Shown here piece after piece: positions 1 to 5,915 of a stretch of 5,915 nucleotides of DNA. The DNA is taken from positions 1 through 5,915 of the forward strand of contig CANCZH010000090.1 in the NCBI GenBank assembly GCA_947382445.1. The letters are read 5' to 3'. Origin of the DNA: an uncultured Clostridium sp. (GTDB lineage Bacteria; Bacillota_A; Clostridia; TANB77; CAG-508). The stretch's first letter is position 1. Each line of letters starts with the position of its first letter. Made by a program: the position numbers and the translations under genes. The notes beneath the pieces were generated by a model that worked only from the letters and a program-made list of their open reading frames with translations, had not been told where the DNA came from and made no database searches.

Positions 1-304
1 CGAAGTATGGTAAAAGTCTTGTTTCTAACATTCTACAATAACGCTTGTATGTAGTAGGAGCAAGTTCTTTTGAACCATAATCTCTTTTCCATATCTCAGT
101 AAATTCAGAAAATCTAAGAGACTTACCATCAACAACTAAACCATTTTGTACTTCGGTAACAAACTTTGCTAGTTCAACTTCTGCATCTTTTTTAGTTCCA
201 TGTACTGTCTTTCTATGTATCATAGGATTTCCATTTAGGTCAAAACCTTCAGATACTGTTAACCTGTAACTATTTTTTCCTCTTTTTTCTATACTCCCAG
301 CCAT
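1..304 (-). CDS. int: Tyrosine-type phage integrase, N-terminal part (runs off left edge)
   Basis: The leftward frame starts at ATG 304-302 (MAGSIEKRGKNSYRL) and stays open for 101 codons to the window edge, so only the N-terminal part is present. Residues 1-55 look like the arm-site DNA-binding domain of Tn916/phage-type integrases: a basic strand-rich start, then the pattern RKTVHGTKKDAEVELAKFV. Residues about 64-101 (SLRFSEFTEIWKRDYGSKEL, then APTTYKRYC) match the start of the SAM-like core-binding domain. The catalytic domain with the R-H-R-Y residues lies outside, so activity cannot be judged. A strong ribosome site, AAGGAGGTGA, sits 8-9 nt before the ATG and fixes the start. The family integrates and excises the element by site-specific recombination; the attachment site would be expected to the left, outside the window. 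Local GC, about 35% in a sampled line, is higher than in the two genes to the right. Confidence 0.93.
   Translation of the reverse strand, partial: MAGSIEKRGKNSYRLTVSEGFDLNGNPMIHRKTVHGTKKDAEVELAKFVTEVQNGLVVDGKSLRFSEFTEIWKRDYGSKELAPTTYKRYCRMLETRLLPYF
258..263. promoter_or_regulatory. Isolated GTTAAC copy inside the int coding start
   Basis: A single GTTAAC lies within int codons 14-16 (Arg-Leu-Thr), about 105 bp downstream of the int operator pair. It could be an auxiliary operator or a chance match: the core is six bases long, so one or two copies are expected by chance in a window this AT-rich. Confidence 0.25.
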
Positions 305-315
305 TACTTAATTCA

Positions 316-346
316 CCTCCTTTCAAGTATGCCTATGGGTGGGAGG
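316..346 (-). promoter_or_regulatory. Possible Shine-Dalgarno-sequestering hairpin in the int leader
   Basis: In the predicted int mRNA leader of about 64 nt, a pyrimidine-rich stretch CTCCTCCCACCC (minus strand, around 348-337) contains CCUCC (346-342). This can pair with the GGAGG of the int ribosome site (320-316) across a 21-nt loop. The pairing is only 5 bp of mostly GC, but a C-rich tract is conspicuous in such AT-rich DNA. It might reduce int translation. This is an inference with no test available here. Confidence 0.25.
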
Positions 347-362
347 AGTATGTAATTCTATT

Positions 363-394
363 GTTAACAAAAACATTATATAATAATAGTTAAC
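363..394. promoter_or_regulatory. Paired GTTAAC operators at the int promoter
   Basis: Two perfect GTTAAC palindromes lie at 363-368 and 389-394, 26 bp start to start. The first is part of a longer perfect palindrome, TTGTTAACAA (361-370). Read in the int direction, the second copy lies in the promoter spacer 3 nt after the -35 box and the first lies at the expected transcription start. An imperfect further copy, GTTTTCAAAA, follows at 406-415. The same two-site arrangement recurs in front of xis and of the zinc-finger gene, so these are likely repressor or activator sites. Confidence 0.6.
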
Positions 395-403
395 AAAATG
401 CAA
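375..403 (-). promoter_or_regulatory. Predicted sigma-A promoter of int
   Basis: On the minus strand a perfect -10 TATAAT (380-375) is preceded, with a 17-nt spacer, by TTGCAT (403-398), which matches the -35 consensus only in its TTG. Transcription would begin near 368, giving a leader of about 64 nt before the int ATG. The operator copy at 389-394 is inside the spacer, so a bound protein would be expected to block polymerase. Confidence 0.6.
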
Positions 404-427
404 TAGTTTTCAAAAAGAAACTTAAAA

Positions 428-448
428 ATTTTATTCGTATAATAAAAT
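428..448. repeat. AT-only inverted repeat between int and the NTPase gene
   Basis: The arms ATTTTATT (428-435) and AATAAAAT (441-448) form a perfect 8-bp inverted repeat around CGTAT. It holds a TATAAT (438-443) with no -35 at a suitable distance. Having only A-T pairs, it would be a weak hairpin. It may be a protein site or chance in an AT-rich stretch. The rest of 404-486 shows nothing else recognisable. Confidence 0.3.
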
Positions 449-486
449 GTAGAAAATTGTCGAAAGTTGTAATATCAATGAACTGC

Positions 487-515
487 TAGACTTTTTACAG
501 AAAATGTGATATGAT
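487..515 (+). promoter_or_regulatory. Predicted extended -10 promoter of the NTPase gene
   Basis: TAGACT (487-492, four of six matches to TTGACA), a 17-nt spacer and TATGAT (510-515) with a TG dinucleotide one base upstream (507-508) make a reasonable extended -10 sigma-A promoter. The start site would be near 522 and the leader about 50 nt. No GTTAAC motif lies anywhere between 395 and 573, so this promoter appears to be outside the control that acts on int and xis. Confidence 0.5.
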
Positions 516-573
516 TTGACAAAATTAGTATACTAAAGAAAAATAAAAAAATTGTATTTTTAAGGAGAAATCT

Positions 574-3500
574 ATGGGTATACTGATTAATTTATATAAC
601 TTAATATTAAAGTTGAAAAATAAGAAAGAATACGAATCTTTGGCACCAGTATCCAATATAAGGAAAAGTGCAACTTTAAATATGCTAATTAATACTATGG
701 CAGATGAAAAAAATTATAATGTTGCATTATCAGGAAAGTATGGAGCTGGAAAAAGTAGTTTAATTAAAAGTTTTTTTTATGGAATAAGAAAAATAATTTA
801 CAAACCTTTATATATATCGTTAGGAATGTTAGGGTTAGAAGAAAATGAAATTGATGTAAATGAATTTGGACAAGAAATAGAAAAAAGCATAATACAGCAA
901 ATAATATATAAGGAAAAAACTACTAAATTACCAGATTCAAATATAAAAAGGGTTTCTAAATTAAAAAAAAGAAATGTCTTATTCATAATGATTGTAATAA
1001 TTATTATAATTTCATTAAAAATAAATTCTTTATATATAGAAAATTATAATGAGGAAATAAAAATAATAATCGAAAAGTTTCTACTTCTTAATATATGGTA
1101 TAAGATAGGTATTGGAATAATAGCATTAATCATAATTTTGTTGATTTCAAAATTATTTGCTAAGTTCCTAAAAAAAGTCGATATAAAAAATATAAAATTT
1201 AATTTTACTAATACAGAAATAGAGATAGAAAAAACAAGTACAGAATCATTGATTAATAAATATATGGATGAATTGGTATATTTTTTTAGTATGACTGATT
1301 ATAATATTGTAGTTATAGAAGATTTAGACAGATTTTTAGAAAAGGAAGAAATTAAAGATAGAGTTTTAATAATATTTCAAAAATTAAAAGAATTAAATCA
1401 GATTTTAAATTCTTCTAAACAAATTAAAAGAAAAATTACTTTTTTATATGTTGTTAAAGATGATTTATTTAAAAATGAAGAGGAAAGAACTAAATTTTTT
1501 GATGCAATAGTTCCTGTAATTCCTGTAATGTCAAACTATAATTCTTATGCTGAATTAAAGAATAGGTTTGAAGTTTATAATATTGATGACAAAATAATGC
1601 AAGATATTTCACCATATATTAATGATTATAGAGTTATTAAAAATCTAAAAAATGAATATGAACTGTATCAAAAGGAAATAGAAGGAAACGAAATAGTAAA
1701 AGAGAAACAATTAGCAATGCTTACACTTAAAAATATAAGACCTAGTGAGTATGAATGTTTATTGAACAATAGAGGATTTATCTATGAAATTATAAATCAG
1801 AAACAAGAATATATAGATAAAAAAGCACTGAATATAAATGAAAAAATCGAAAAAAATGAGAAAAGAATAAAGGACCTTAATAATGAAAAGTTAAAAAACT
1901 TTCAAGAATTAAAGAGATTAGCTGTTAGTAGTTTATATGGCAAATATGCTAGTAGGAGTGTAAGCGGATCATTATCAGTAGAACAATTTTTTAGTAATAG
2001 TATGAACTATGATAAAATAAAAAATACAACTATCTATTTAAATGATCCAAGAGGATATTGTTTCAGCGAGTCAGATATATTTGAGTATTTTGGAGGAAAG
2101 GATAAATTTCTAGAAAGAGCAAATAATATTGCTAAAGAAAAAGAAATAGATGTTGAAAGATTAATTGTTGAAAATGAAAAACTAGAAAAAGAAAAAGAAG
2201 ATTTAGTCAAAAAGCCATTCTATGAATTGATTGGGGATAATGAAAGCATAGAAATAGATGATGAATTTATAAAAATGTTATTAGAGAATGGATATATTGA
2301 TGAAAGTTACCAAGACTACATGTTTAAATTTAAAGAAACTAAAGACATAAATAAGAATGATTATACTTTTATTTCTAATGTAAGGCAATATAGAGGGACA
2401 AAATACGATTATAGCATTAGTAATGTAGAAAAAGTCGTTGAAGAATTGAACAGTAGTTATTTTGGAACGGAGGCAATTCTAAATTATAGTGTTATAGACT
2501 ATTTAATAACATCAAATAGTGATGAGTTAAAAGAGAAACAAGATAATTGTATTAATATGCTTACAGAATTAAATGAAAATAAAGAAAATTTTATATTAGG
2601 TTTTGTTAAACATAAACAAAACAAAGAGACTTTTTTAGCTATGCTTCATAAAAAGAATAAAAATACTATATATGAGATGCTACTTAATAATAGTGAAAAA
2701 AATGAGAAAGTCGAAACAATAATAAAAAATGTCTTAAATATTCCTGAAATATTAGATTTTGAAAAAACTAATAAATATATTCGAGAGCATATTGAAAGTA
2801 AAAGAAATTTCTCGAATTGGGTTAAATTAAATGATAATATAAAAGAATCATTAAATGTATTAGATGTTAAATTTAAAGAATTGGAAGAAAATGATACTGA
2901 GTTTTTAGAATTTATATATAATAAAAATTTATATAGATTAAATTCAGAAATGATTAGATTGCTATTTCAAAATAAAGGCTATTCTGAGCAGGAGTTTGAA
3001 GAAAAAAGTTTAAGTATTATTATGCATGATACAAATTTAGAAACAATGAAAAAATATGTAGAAAGCAATAAAAGGGAATATATAAATAATTGCTATTTAG
3101 AAACTACAGGAGCTAAAAACGATATTAAAGATATAATTGAATGCTTGAATAATTGGGATTTAGACATTGAAAATAAAAGGGAAATAATAAAAAATATTTA
3201 TGGACAAGTCGAAGATATAAGAGATGTAGATACTGACTATTACGATGAAATTATGGTAAGAAACAAAGTAAATCCAACTTGGGAAAATTATTACTATTAT
3301 TACATTAATAGTGATGAGATTACTGATGTATTATTGCAAAATATAGAACTAAATATAGAGAATATAAAGAAACAAAGTGTTAGTAGCATTAAAATGTCAG
3401 AAGAAGATGAAACGAAGTTTAAGAATTTTAGGGGTAAAATAGCCAGAAATAACAAACTTAATATTAGTACTTACAAGCAAATAATACCAACATGTTGGAT

Positions 3501-4131
3501 TATATTAAACAAAATAGAAGAAAATGAAATAGAGGACGAAAGACTAAAGACACTAGTAAGACATAAGGTAATAAAATTAAATGATGATAATTTACAAGTT
3601 TTATATAATCAAGTTCCAGAGGTTATAGATTTATATATAAATAATAATATACAATATTTTATTAACCATATTGAAGACTTTACATTAAATGAATTTATGA
3701 TATGTGATATAATAAAATCATCTTGCATAAAATTTAGGGACAAAAATAAAATAATAGAAATTATAAATAAAGAGTACATAAATGTAGAATCAATAAGACT
3801 TATAATTGATAATTATAGTCAAAATAAAATAAGTAAAGTAAGCGAAGAACTAAAGGAAAGGATATTTAGTTCAAAAGTAGAATTAAATTATAAACTAATG
3901 TTTTTAGAGAAAGAATTAGATAAAAATAATTCAATCGAATTAATTGATAAGTATTTAAGATTATTACCTATACCATATAAATATATAGCCAACTACGAAG
4001 AATATTCTAAACCATTTTCTATACAAAAAACAAAGAGTAGTGAAAAAATGTTAGAGAATTTGAAAAATAAAGGATTTAAATTTACTAAATCGATTAAGAA
4101 AAATAGAATTATTATATATAATAAAAAATAG
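574..4131 (+). CDS. YobI-like membrane-anchored P-loop NTPase (1185 aa)
   Basis: The start is ATG 574, with AAGGAG at 562-567, 6 nt upstream. After a short leader comes the family signature YESLAP (20-25), then Walker A SGKYGAGKSS (53-62). Two hydrophobic helices follow (about 134-149 and 174-195), inserted before Walker B NIVVIEDLDRF (244-254, acidic pair E249-D250). A sensor-like strand FLYVVKDDLF (290-299), the block FFDAIVPVIPVMSNYNS (308-324), DYRVIKNLKNEY (351-362) and KNIRPSEYECLLNNRGFIY (386-404) all fit my knowledge of the YobI-like family, named after Bacillus subtilis YobI. Coiled coils are likely at about 409-450 and 530-560; the rest, to 1185, is helix-rich and very acidic/lysine-rich, without recognised domains. 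Membrane segments inside the P-loop domain resemble KAP NTPases. The biochemical role is unknown; its place as lysogeny-region cargo suggests phage defence or exclusion (inference). Sampled GC is about 20%, lower than int or xis. Confidence 0.85.
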   Translation: MGILINLYNLILKLKNKKEYESLAPVSNIRKSATLNMLINTMADEKNYNVALSGKYGAGKSSLIKSFFYGIRKIIYKPLYISLGMLGLEENEIDVNEFGQEIEKSIIQQIIYKEKTTKLPDSNIKRVSKLKKRNVLFIMIVIIIIISLKINSLYIENYNEEIKIIIEKFLLLNIWYKIGIGIIALIIILLISKLFAKFLKKVDIKNIKFNFTNTEIEIEKTSTESLINKYMDELVYFFSMTDYNIVVIEDLDRFLEKEEIKDRVLIIFQKLKELNQILNSSKQIKRKITFLYVVKDDLFKNEEERTKFFDAIVPVIPVMSNYNSYAELKNRFEVYNIDDKIMQDISPYINDYRVIKNLKNEYELYQKEIEGNEIVKEKQLAMLTLKNIRPSEYECLLNNRGFIYEIINQKQEYIDKKALNINEKIEKNEKRIKDLNNEKLKNFQELKRLAVSSLYGKYASRSVSGSLSVEQFFSNSMNYDKIKNTTIYLNDPRGYCFSESDIFEYFGGKDKFLERANNIAKEKEIDVERLIVENEKLEKEKEDLVKKPFYELIGDNESIEIDDEFIKMLLENGYIDESYQDYMFKFKETKDINKNDYTFISNVRQYRGTKYDYSISNVEKVVEELNSSYFGTEAILNYSVIDYLITSNSDELKEKQDNCINMLTELNENKENFILGFVKHKQNKETFLAMLHKKNKNTIYEMLLNNSEKNEKVETIIKNVLNIPEILDFEKTNKYIREHIESKRNFSNWVKLNDNIKESLNVLDVKFKELEENDTEFLEFIYNKNLYRLNSEMIRLLFQNKGYSEQEFEEKSLSIIMHDTNLETMKKYVESNKREYINNCYLETTGAKNDIKDIIECLNNWDLDIENKREIIKNIYGQVEDIRDVDTDYYDEIMVRNKVNPTWENYYYYYINSDEITDVLLQNIELNIENIKKQSVSSIKMSEEDETKFKNFRGKIARNNKLNISTYKQIIPTCWIILNKIEENEIEDERLKTLVRHKVIKLNDDNLQVLYNQVPEVIDLYINNNIQYFINHIEDFTLNEFMICDIIKSSCIKFRDKNKIIEIINKEYINVESIRLIIDNYSQNKISKVSEELKERIFSSKVELNYKLMFLEKELDKNNSIELIDKYLRLLPIPYKYIANYEEYSKPFSIQKTKSSEKMLENLKNKGFKFTKSIKKNRIIIYNKK

Positions 4132-4151
4132 CACATAAAGTGCTATTTTTT
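4123..4151. terminator. Shared bidirectional terminator of the convergent genes
   Basis: TAGCAC (4129-4134), a 5-nt loop ATAAA, and GTGCTA (4140-4145) form a perfect stem, extended by A6 (4123-4128) pairing with T6 (4146-4151). Read from either side it is a GC-containing hairpin followed by a U run, so it should stop transcription both ways. The TAG of the NTPase gene (4129-4131) and the TAG of the leftward gene (4145-4143) sit at mirror positions in the stem. Confidence 0.9.
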
Positions 4152-5183
4152 ATTAGAGTCTAGCCATTTATCAAAATCCTCATAAGTTTTCTTCTCATTT
4201 CTAATGTCATCCATAAATTTTTTAGCTTGCTTTTTCCAATTTTCATAATCTTTTTTATAAACTTCTATATCAGGATTACGTTTAACTAACATAGCCTTTT
4301 TAGAATACATTTTGCGATATTTACCATAAACTTTATCGTTTTCTTGTTTTATTCTTTGAGCAATTTGATTGCCTATATCTTTACAAGTCTGACTTCCTTT
4401 AAATAAATTATTACAATAATTAACTCTTAGGTTATCTGTTATAAAGTATTTACCACAATTTTTACATTTTTTTATTATAAAATTATTTTCTTCCACAAAT
4501 TGAAATAATGTAATATAAAGTATAGTGTAAACACTAGAACTAGTTGCACTAATGTTAGAATATACATCAGCAAAATGTAGCCCTGTTGTAAAAAACTCTA
4601 ATAGTTTTTGTTCACTATTTTCAAGATATTCAGGAACAATCTTATAATTAAAAGCATTATCTATTTGAAAATCAGTAACATATGGTTTTAATGTTTTAAA
4701 ATGTGATGTGTAATAAATGTAAAATCTCATCTTATTAGTCATTTTTCCGGAATTTTCCACACTATGTTTATTGAAAATATAGTCAACAAATTTCGAGTAA
4801 AGTTTTTGAACTTTTTTTGCATCTTTTTTGATTGGCTCAAAATATTTTTGGGCTAATGTTTCTATTTCATTGTAGTTATATGACTTGTCAAGCTTTAATT
4901 TTTTAATATCAGTTTCTTCAAAGTATTTAAGATAAGATGTAAAAAACTTAGTAAACCAAACAAAATACTCATTAAAATTAGAAAAATCTGTATTTAAAAA
5001 GTTAATTATATTTGTTCCAGTTCGATAAAATGATAAATGATCTTTAATAAAAAAATGACAATTAGAAAGTTCATCTAAAGTATAGTAATGTAATTTGTCT
5101 AGATCTCCATATAATAAAGTTACAAGACTAAGATTTTCTCTAGTATTAATGGAAATATGTATTTCACTATTAATTTTATTCAT
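4143..5183 (-). CDS. Zinc-finger protein, DUF6076-like; candidate element regulator (346 aa)
   Basis: The start is ATG 5183-5181 with GGAGG (5192-5188) 4 nt upstream. Residues 1-235 are mixed helical sequence rich in Tyr, Phe and Lys, with no recognised enzyme motif. Residues 238-278 carry a clear metal-binding pattern: C240-x2-C243-G-x2-F, R253, YC257, C267, then G271 and a basic tail (NQIAQRIK). This order resembles the treble-clef CGNR zinc finger of putative transcription regulators and, from memory, the C-terminal part of DUF6076 proteins; the family name is uncertain. The last 70 residues are lysine-rich and helical. There is no signal peptide or membrane segment, so it is probably cytoplasmic. 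It is divergent from xis across 149 bp containing operator-like GTTAAC sites, which is the usual position of a CI/Stl repressor. DNA binding and repression are inferences; an unrelated cargo function is possible. Sampled GC is about 22%. Confidence 0.8.
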   Translation of the reverse strand: MNKINSEIHISINTRENLSLVTLLYGDLDKLHYYTLDELSNCHFFIKDHLSFYRTGTNIINFLNTDFSNFNEYFVWFTKFFTSYLKYFEETDIKKLKLDKSYNYNEIETLAQKYFEPIKKDAKKVQKLYSKFVDYIFNKHSVENSGKMTNKMRFYIYYTSHFKTLKPYVTDFQIDNAFNYKIVPEYLENSEQKLLEFFTTGLHFADVYSNISATSSSVYTILYITLFQFVEENNFIIKKCKNCGKYFITDNLRVNYCNNLFKGSQTCKDIGNQIAQRIKQENDKVYGKYRKMYSKKAMLVKRNPDIEVYKKDYENWKKQAKKFMDDIRNEKKTYEDFDKWLDSNKK

Positions 5184-5192
5184 AATTCCTCC

Positions 5193-5234
5193 GTTAACAG
5201 TTTATAAAATTGCCAAAAGTTAACTTGCTATCAA
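5193..5234 (-). promoter_or_regulatory. Paired GTTAAC operators and weak promoter of the zinc-finger gene
   Basis: Perfect GTTAAC copies lie at 5219-5224 and 5193-5198, again 26 bp start to start; the latter touches the ribosome site (GGAGG, 5192-5188). On the minus strand TTGATA (5234-5229, five of six matches to -35) precedes the first copy by 4 nt, as in the int and xis promoters. The -10 is unclear: TATAAA (5206-5201) is 22 nt from it, too long, while closer hexamers such as TTTTAT (5209-5204) fit poorly. The operator pair is clear; the exact promoter is not. Confidence 0.5.
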
Positions 5235-5250
5235 AATAACCTATAAAGTA

Positions 5251-5279
5251 TTTACAAGGTTAACTATACACAATATAAT
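5251..5279 (+). promoter_or_regulatory. Predicted sigma-A promoter of the xis-replisome operon
   Basis: TTTACA (5251-5256, five of six matches to TTGACA), a 17-nt spacer and a perfect TATAAT (5274-5279) make the best promoter in the window. Transcription should start near 5286, giving a leader of about 47 nt before the xis ATG. Confidence 0.75.
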
Positions 5280-5291
5280 ACATTTGCTAAC
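5259..5291. promoter_or_regulatory. Paired operators at the xis promoter (GTTAAC and GCTAAC)
   Basis: GTTAAC (5259-5264) lies in the spacer 2 nt after the -35 box; GCTAAC (5286-5291) lies at the predicted start site, 27 bp further on. The int promoter has the same order: -35, GTTAACTAT, TATAAT, about six bases ending in TTT, then GTTAAC. The match in both sequence and position points to the same DNA-binding protein at both promoters. Confidence 0.6.
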
Positions 5292-5332
5292 AAAAGTCAA
5301 TACATAATAACAAGAAAACTGGAGGTGATACT

Positions 5333-5530
5333 ATGGAATTACAAAAAGTTCAAAGAACAACACTAACAATGAAAGAAGCAGCAGAGTATTTAGGAATTTC
5401 TTATTGGTTAGTTAATCAATTAGTAAGAAGAAAACAAATACCATGCTCAAAAGTTGGTGGCAAATATTTATTTAGAGTACAAGTGCTAGATGAATATTTA
5501 GAAAAAATGGAACAACAATCTATAAGCTAG
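5333..5530 (+). CDS. xis: Excisionase-type winged helix-turn-helix protein (65 aa)
   Basis: The start ATG 5333 follows a strong ribosome site GGAGGTGA (5321-5328). The 65-residue product has the layout of the excisionase/HTH_17 family, a MerR-like winged fold: helix-turn-helix LTMKEAAEYLGISYWLVNQL (11-30), then the wing RRKQIPCSKVGGKYLFRV (32-49) and a short C-terminal helix DEYLEKMEQQ. Such proteins bend DNA at attachment-site arms and steer the integrase toward excision; some relatives act only as transcription regulators. It is the first gene of a rightward operon: the replisome gene starts 28 nt after its stop. Its promoter carries the paired operators, so it is probably silent in the integrated state. 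The role as the partner of the int gene here is inferred from element layout. Confidence 0.8.
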   Translation: MELQKVQRTTLTMKEAAEYLGISYWLVNQLVRRKQIPCSKVGGKYLFRVQVLDEYLEKMEQQSIS

Positions 5531-5558
5531 ATTGCAAGGAAAGAGGGGAAAGGAGGAT

Positions 5559-5915
5559 ATGTATAATTTACAATGGTTAAAATTAGAAATTAAAATATTT
5601 TCAAACAGAAAAATTCAAATATTACTAAAAGAAACTGATGGCGACACATATTTTAGAGTATGGATTCAGTTAATAACTATTGCTATGGAATGTAGTAGTG
5701 GAGGAAAGCTAGTAATAGGAGAAAATACACCAATGACAATAGAAAACTTTTCAAAGATTATGGGAAAGTCTAAGAAAAAAATGGAGAAAATTATTAAAAA
5801 ATTTCAAGAATTAAATATGCTAATTATAGAAGAAGGAGCATACAAAATTAAAAATTGGAGTAAATACCAAAGTGTTGAAACAAACGAAAAATATCAAGAA
5901 CAAAATAGAATAAGA
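5559..5915 (+). CDS. Phage replisome organiser, N-terminal part (runs off right edge)
   Basis: The frame is open from ATG 5559 to the window edge, 119 codons. The sequence matches the phage replisome organiser N-terminal domain: an opening of the form x-W-x-K-L (LQWLKLEIKIF, 4-14), then GDTYFRVWIQLITIAM (28-43), a glycine turn (SSGGKLVI), a winged-helix part TIENFSKIMGKSKKKMEKII (60-79) and the hallmark end KIKNWSKYQS (96-105), which corresponds to the family's N-W-x-K-[HY]-Q. These proteins bind the phage origin and recruit the host helicase loader; the C-terminal half, and possibly an origin, lies outside the window. AGGAGG (5551-5556) is only 2 nt from the ATG, unusually close; GAGGGG (5543-5548), 10 nt away, may be the working ribosome site. 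TTG 5532 in the same frame is a less likely start. Confidence 0.88.
   Translation, partial: MYNLQWLKLEIKIFSNRKIQILLKETDGDTYFRVWIQLITIAMECSSGGKLVIGENTPMTIENFSKIMGKSKKKMEKIIKKFQELNMLIIEEGAYKIKNWSKYQSVETNEKYQEQNRIR

Noticed and set aside
350..355. Start-stop mini-ORF ATG TAA after GGAGGAG on the plus strand
   Set aside because: It is antisense to the int leader with no promoter seen; the purine run is better explained as the complement of the C-rich leader.
361..398. Rex (redox regulator) operator, since TTGTTAACAA resembles its half-sites
   Set aside because: The Rex site known in clostridia is TTGTTAA, four bases, then TTAACAA; here the halves are fused without the spacer and the other copies keep only GTTAAC.
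516..534. Promoter from TTGACA (516-521) and TATACT (529-534)
   Set aside because: The spacer is only 7 nt, too short for sigma-A; no good -10 lies 16-18 nt after this TTGACA.
305..573. Attachment site, tRNA gene or origin in the int-NTPase gap
   Set aside because: No tRNA-like fold, long direct repeat or iteron array is visible; with int reading leftward the attachment site is expected beyond its missing 3' end.
798..986. 62-codon leftward open frame
   Set aside because: It lies wholly inside the NTPase gene over its Walker A-to-membrane part, has no ribosome site, and its hydrophobic content is the reverse-strand reflection of AT-rich codons.
5184..5332. Small hidden Cro/CI-like gene between the zinc-finger gene and xis
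   Set aside because: The 149 bp are filled by promoters, operators and ribosome sites, and no open frame with a ribosome site fits.
5532..5558. TTG start for the replisome gene at 5532
   Set aside because: The added residues are not part of the family domain, which normally begins a few residues before the W-x-K-L motif, as ATG 5559 gives.

Overview
The window is a piece of a temperate phage or phage-satellite genome from a very AT-rich Firmicute. Lysine, isoleucine and asparagine codons ending in A or T, strong GGAGG ribosome sites and the protein families suggest Clostridium or a relative; the exact host cannot be named from sequence alone. It spans the lysogeny and early region: the start of a leftward tyrosine integrase (1-304, cut by the window edge), two genes that meet tail to tail (574-4131 rightward, 4143-5183 leftward), then a rightward early operon of a small excisionase-type protein (5333-5530) and a phage replisome organiser (5559 to the right edge, cut).

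The large rightward gene encodes a 1185-residue P-loop NTPase of the YobI-like type, with two membrane helices inserted between Walker A and Walker B. It has its own promoter and sits where temperate phages often carry cargo that stays on in the lysogen. The leftward gene encodes a 346-residue protein with a four-cysteine zinc-binding motif near its C terminus, resembling CGNR-type zinc fingers and probably of the DUF6076 kind. It occupies the place, divergent from xis, where a CI/Stl-like repressor is normally found, and no helix-turn-helix repressor is visible. The two genes share a perfect hairpin terminator whose stem contains both stop codons.

The most interesting signal is regulatory. 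The palindrome GTTAAC occurs in pairs, 26-27 bp apart, at three promoter regions: in front of int, in front of the zinc-finger gene, and (second copy GCTAAC) in front of xis. In the int and xis promoters the first copy lies in the spacer just after the -35 box and the second lies at the expected transcription start. This implies one regulator acting on int, xis and its own candidate gene. The NTPase promoter lacks the motif. The inferred model is a lysogeny switch run by a zinc-finger protein instead of a classical repressor, with a membrane NTPase as constitutive cargo, possibly antiviral. The operator layout is seen directly; the identity of the regulator and the role of the NTPase are inference.
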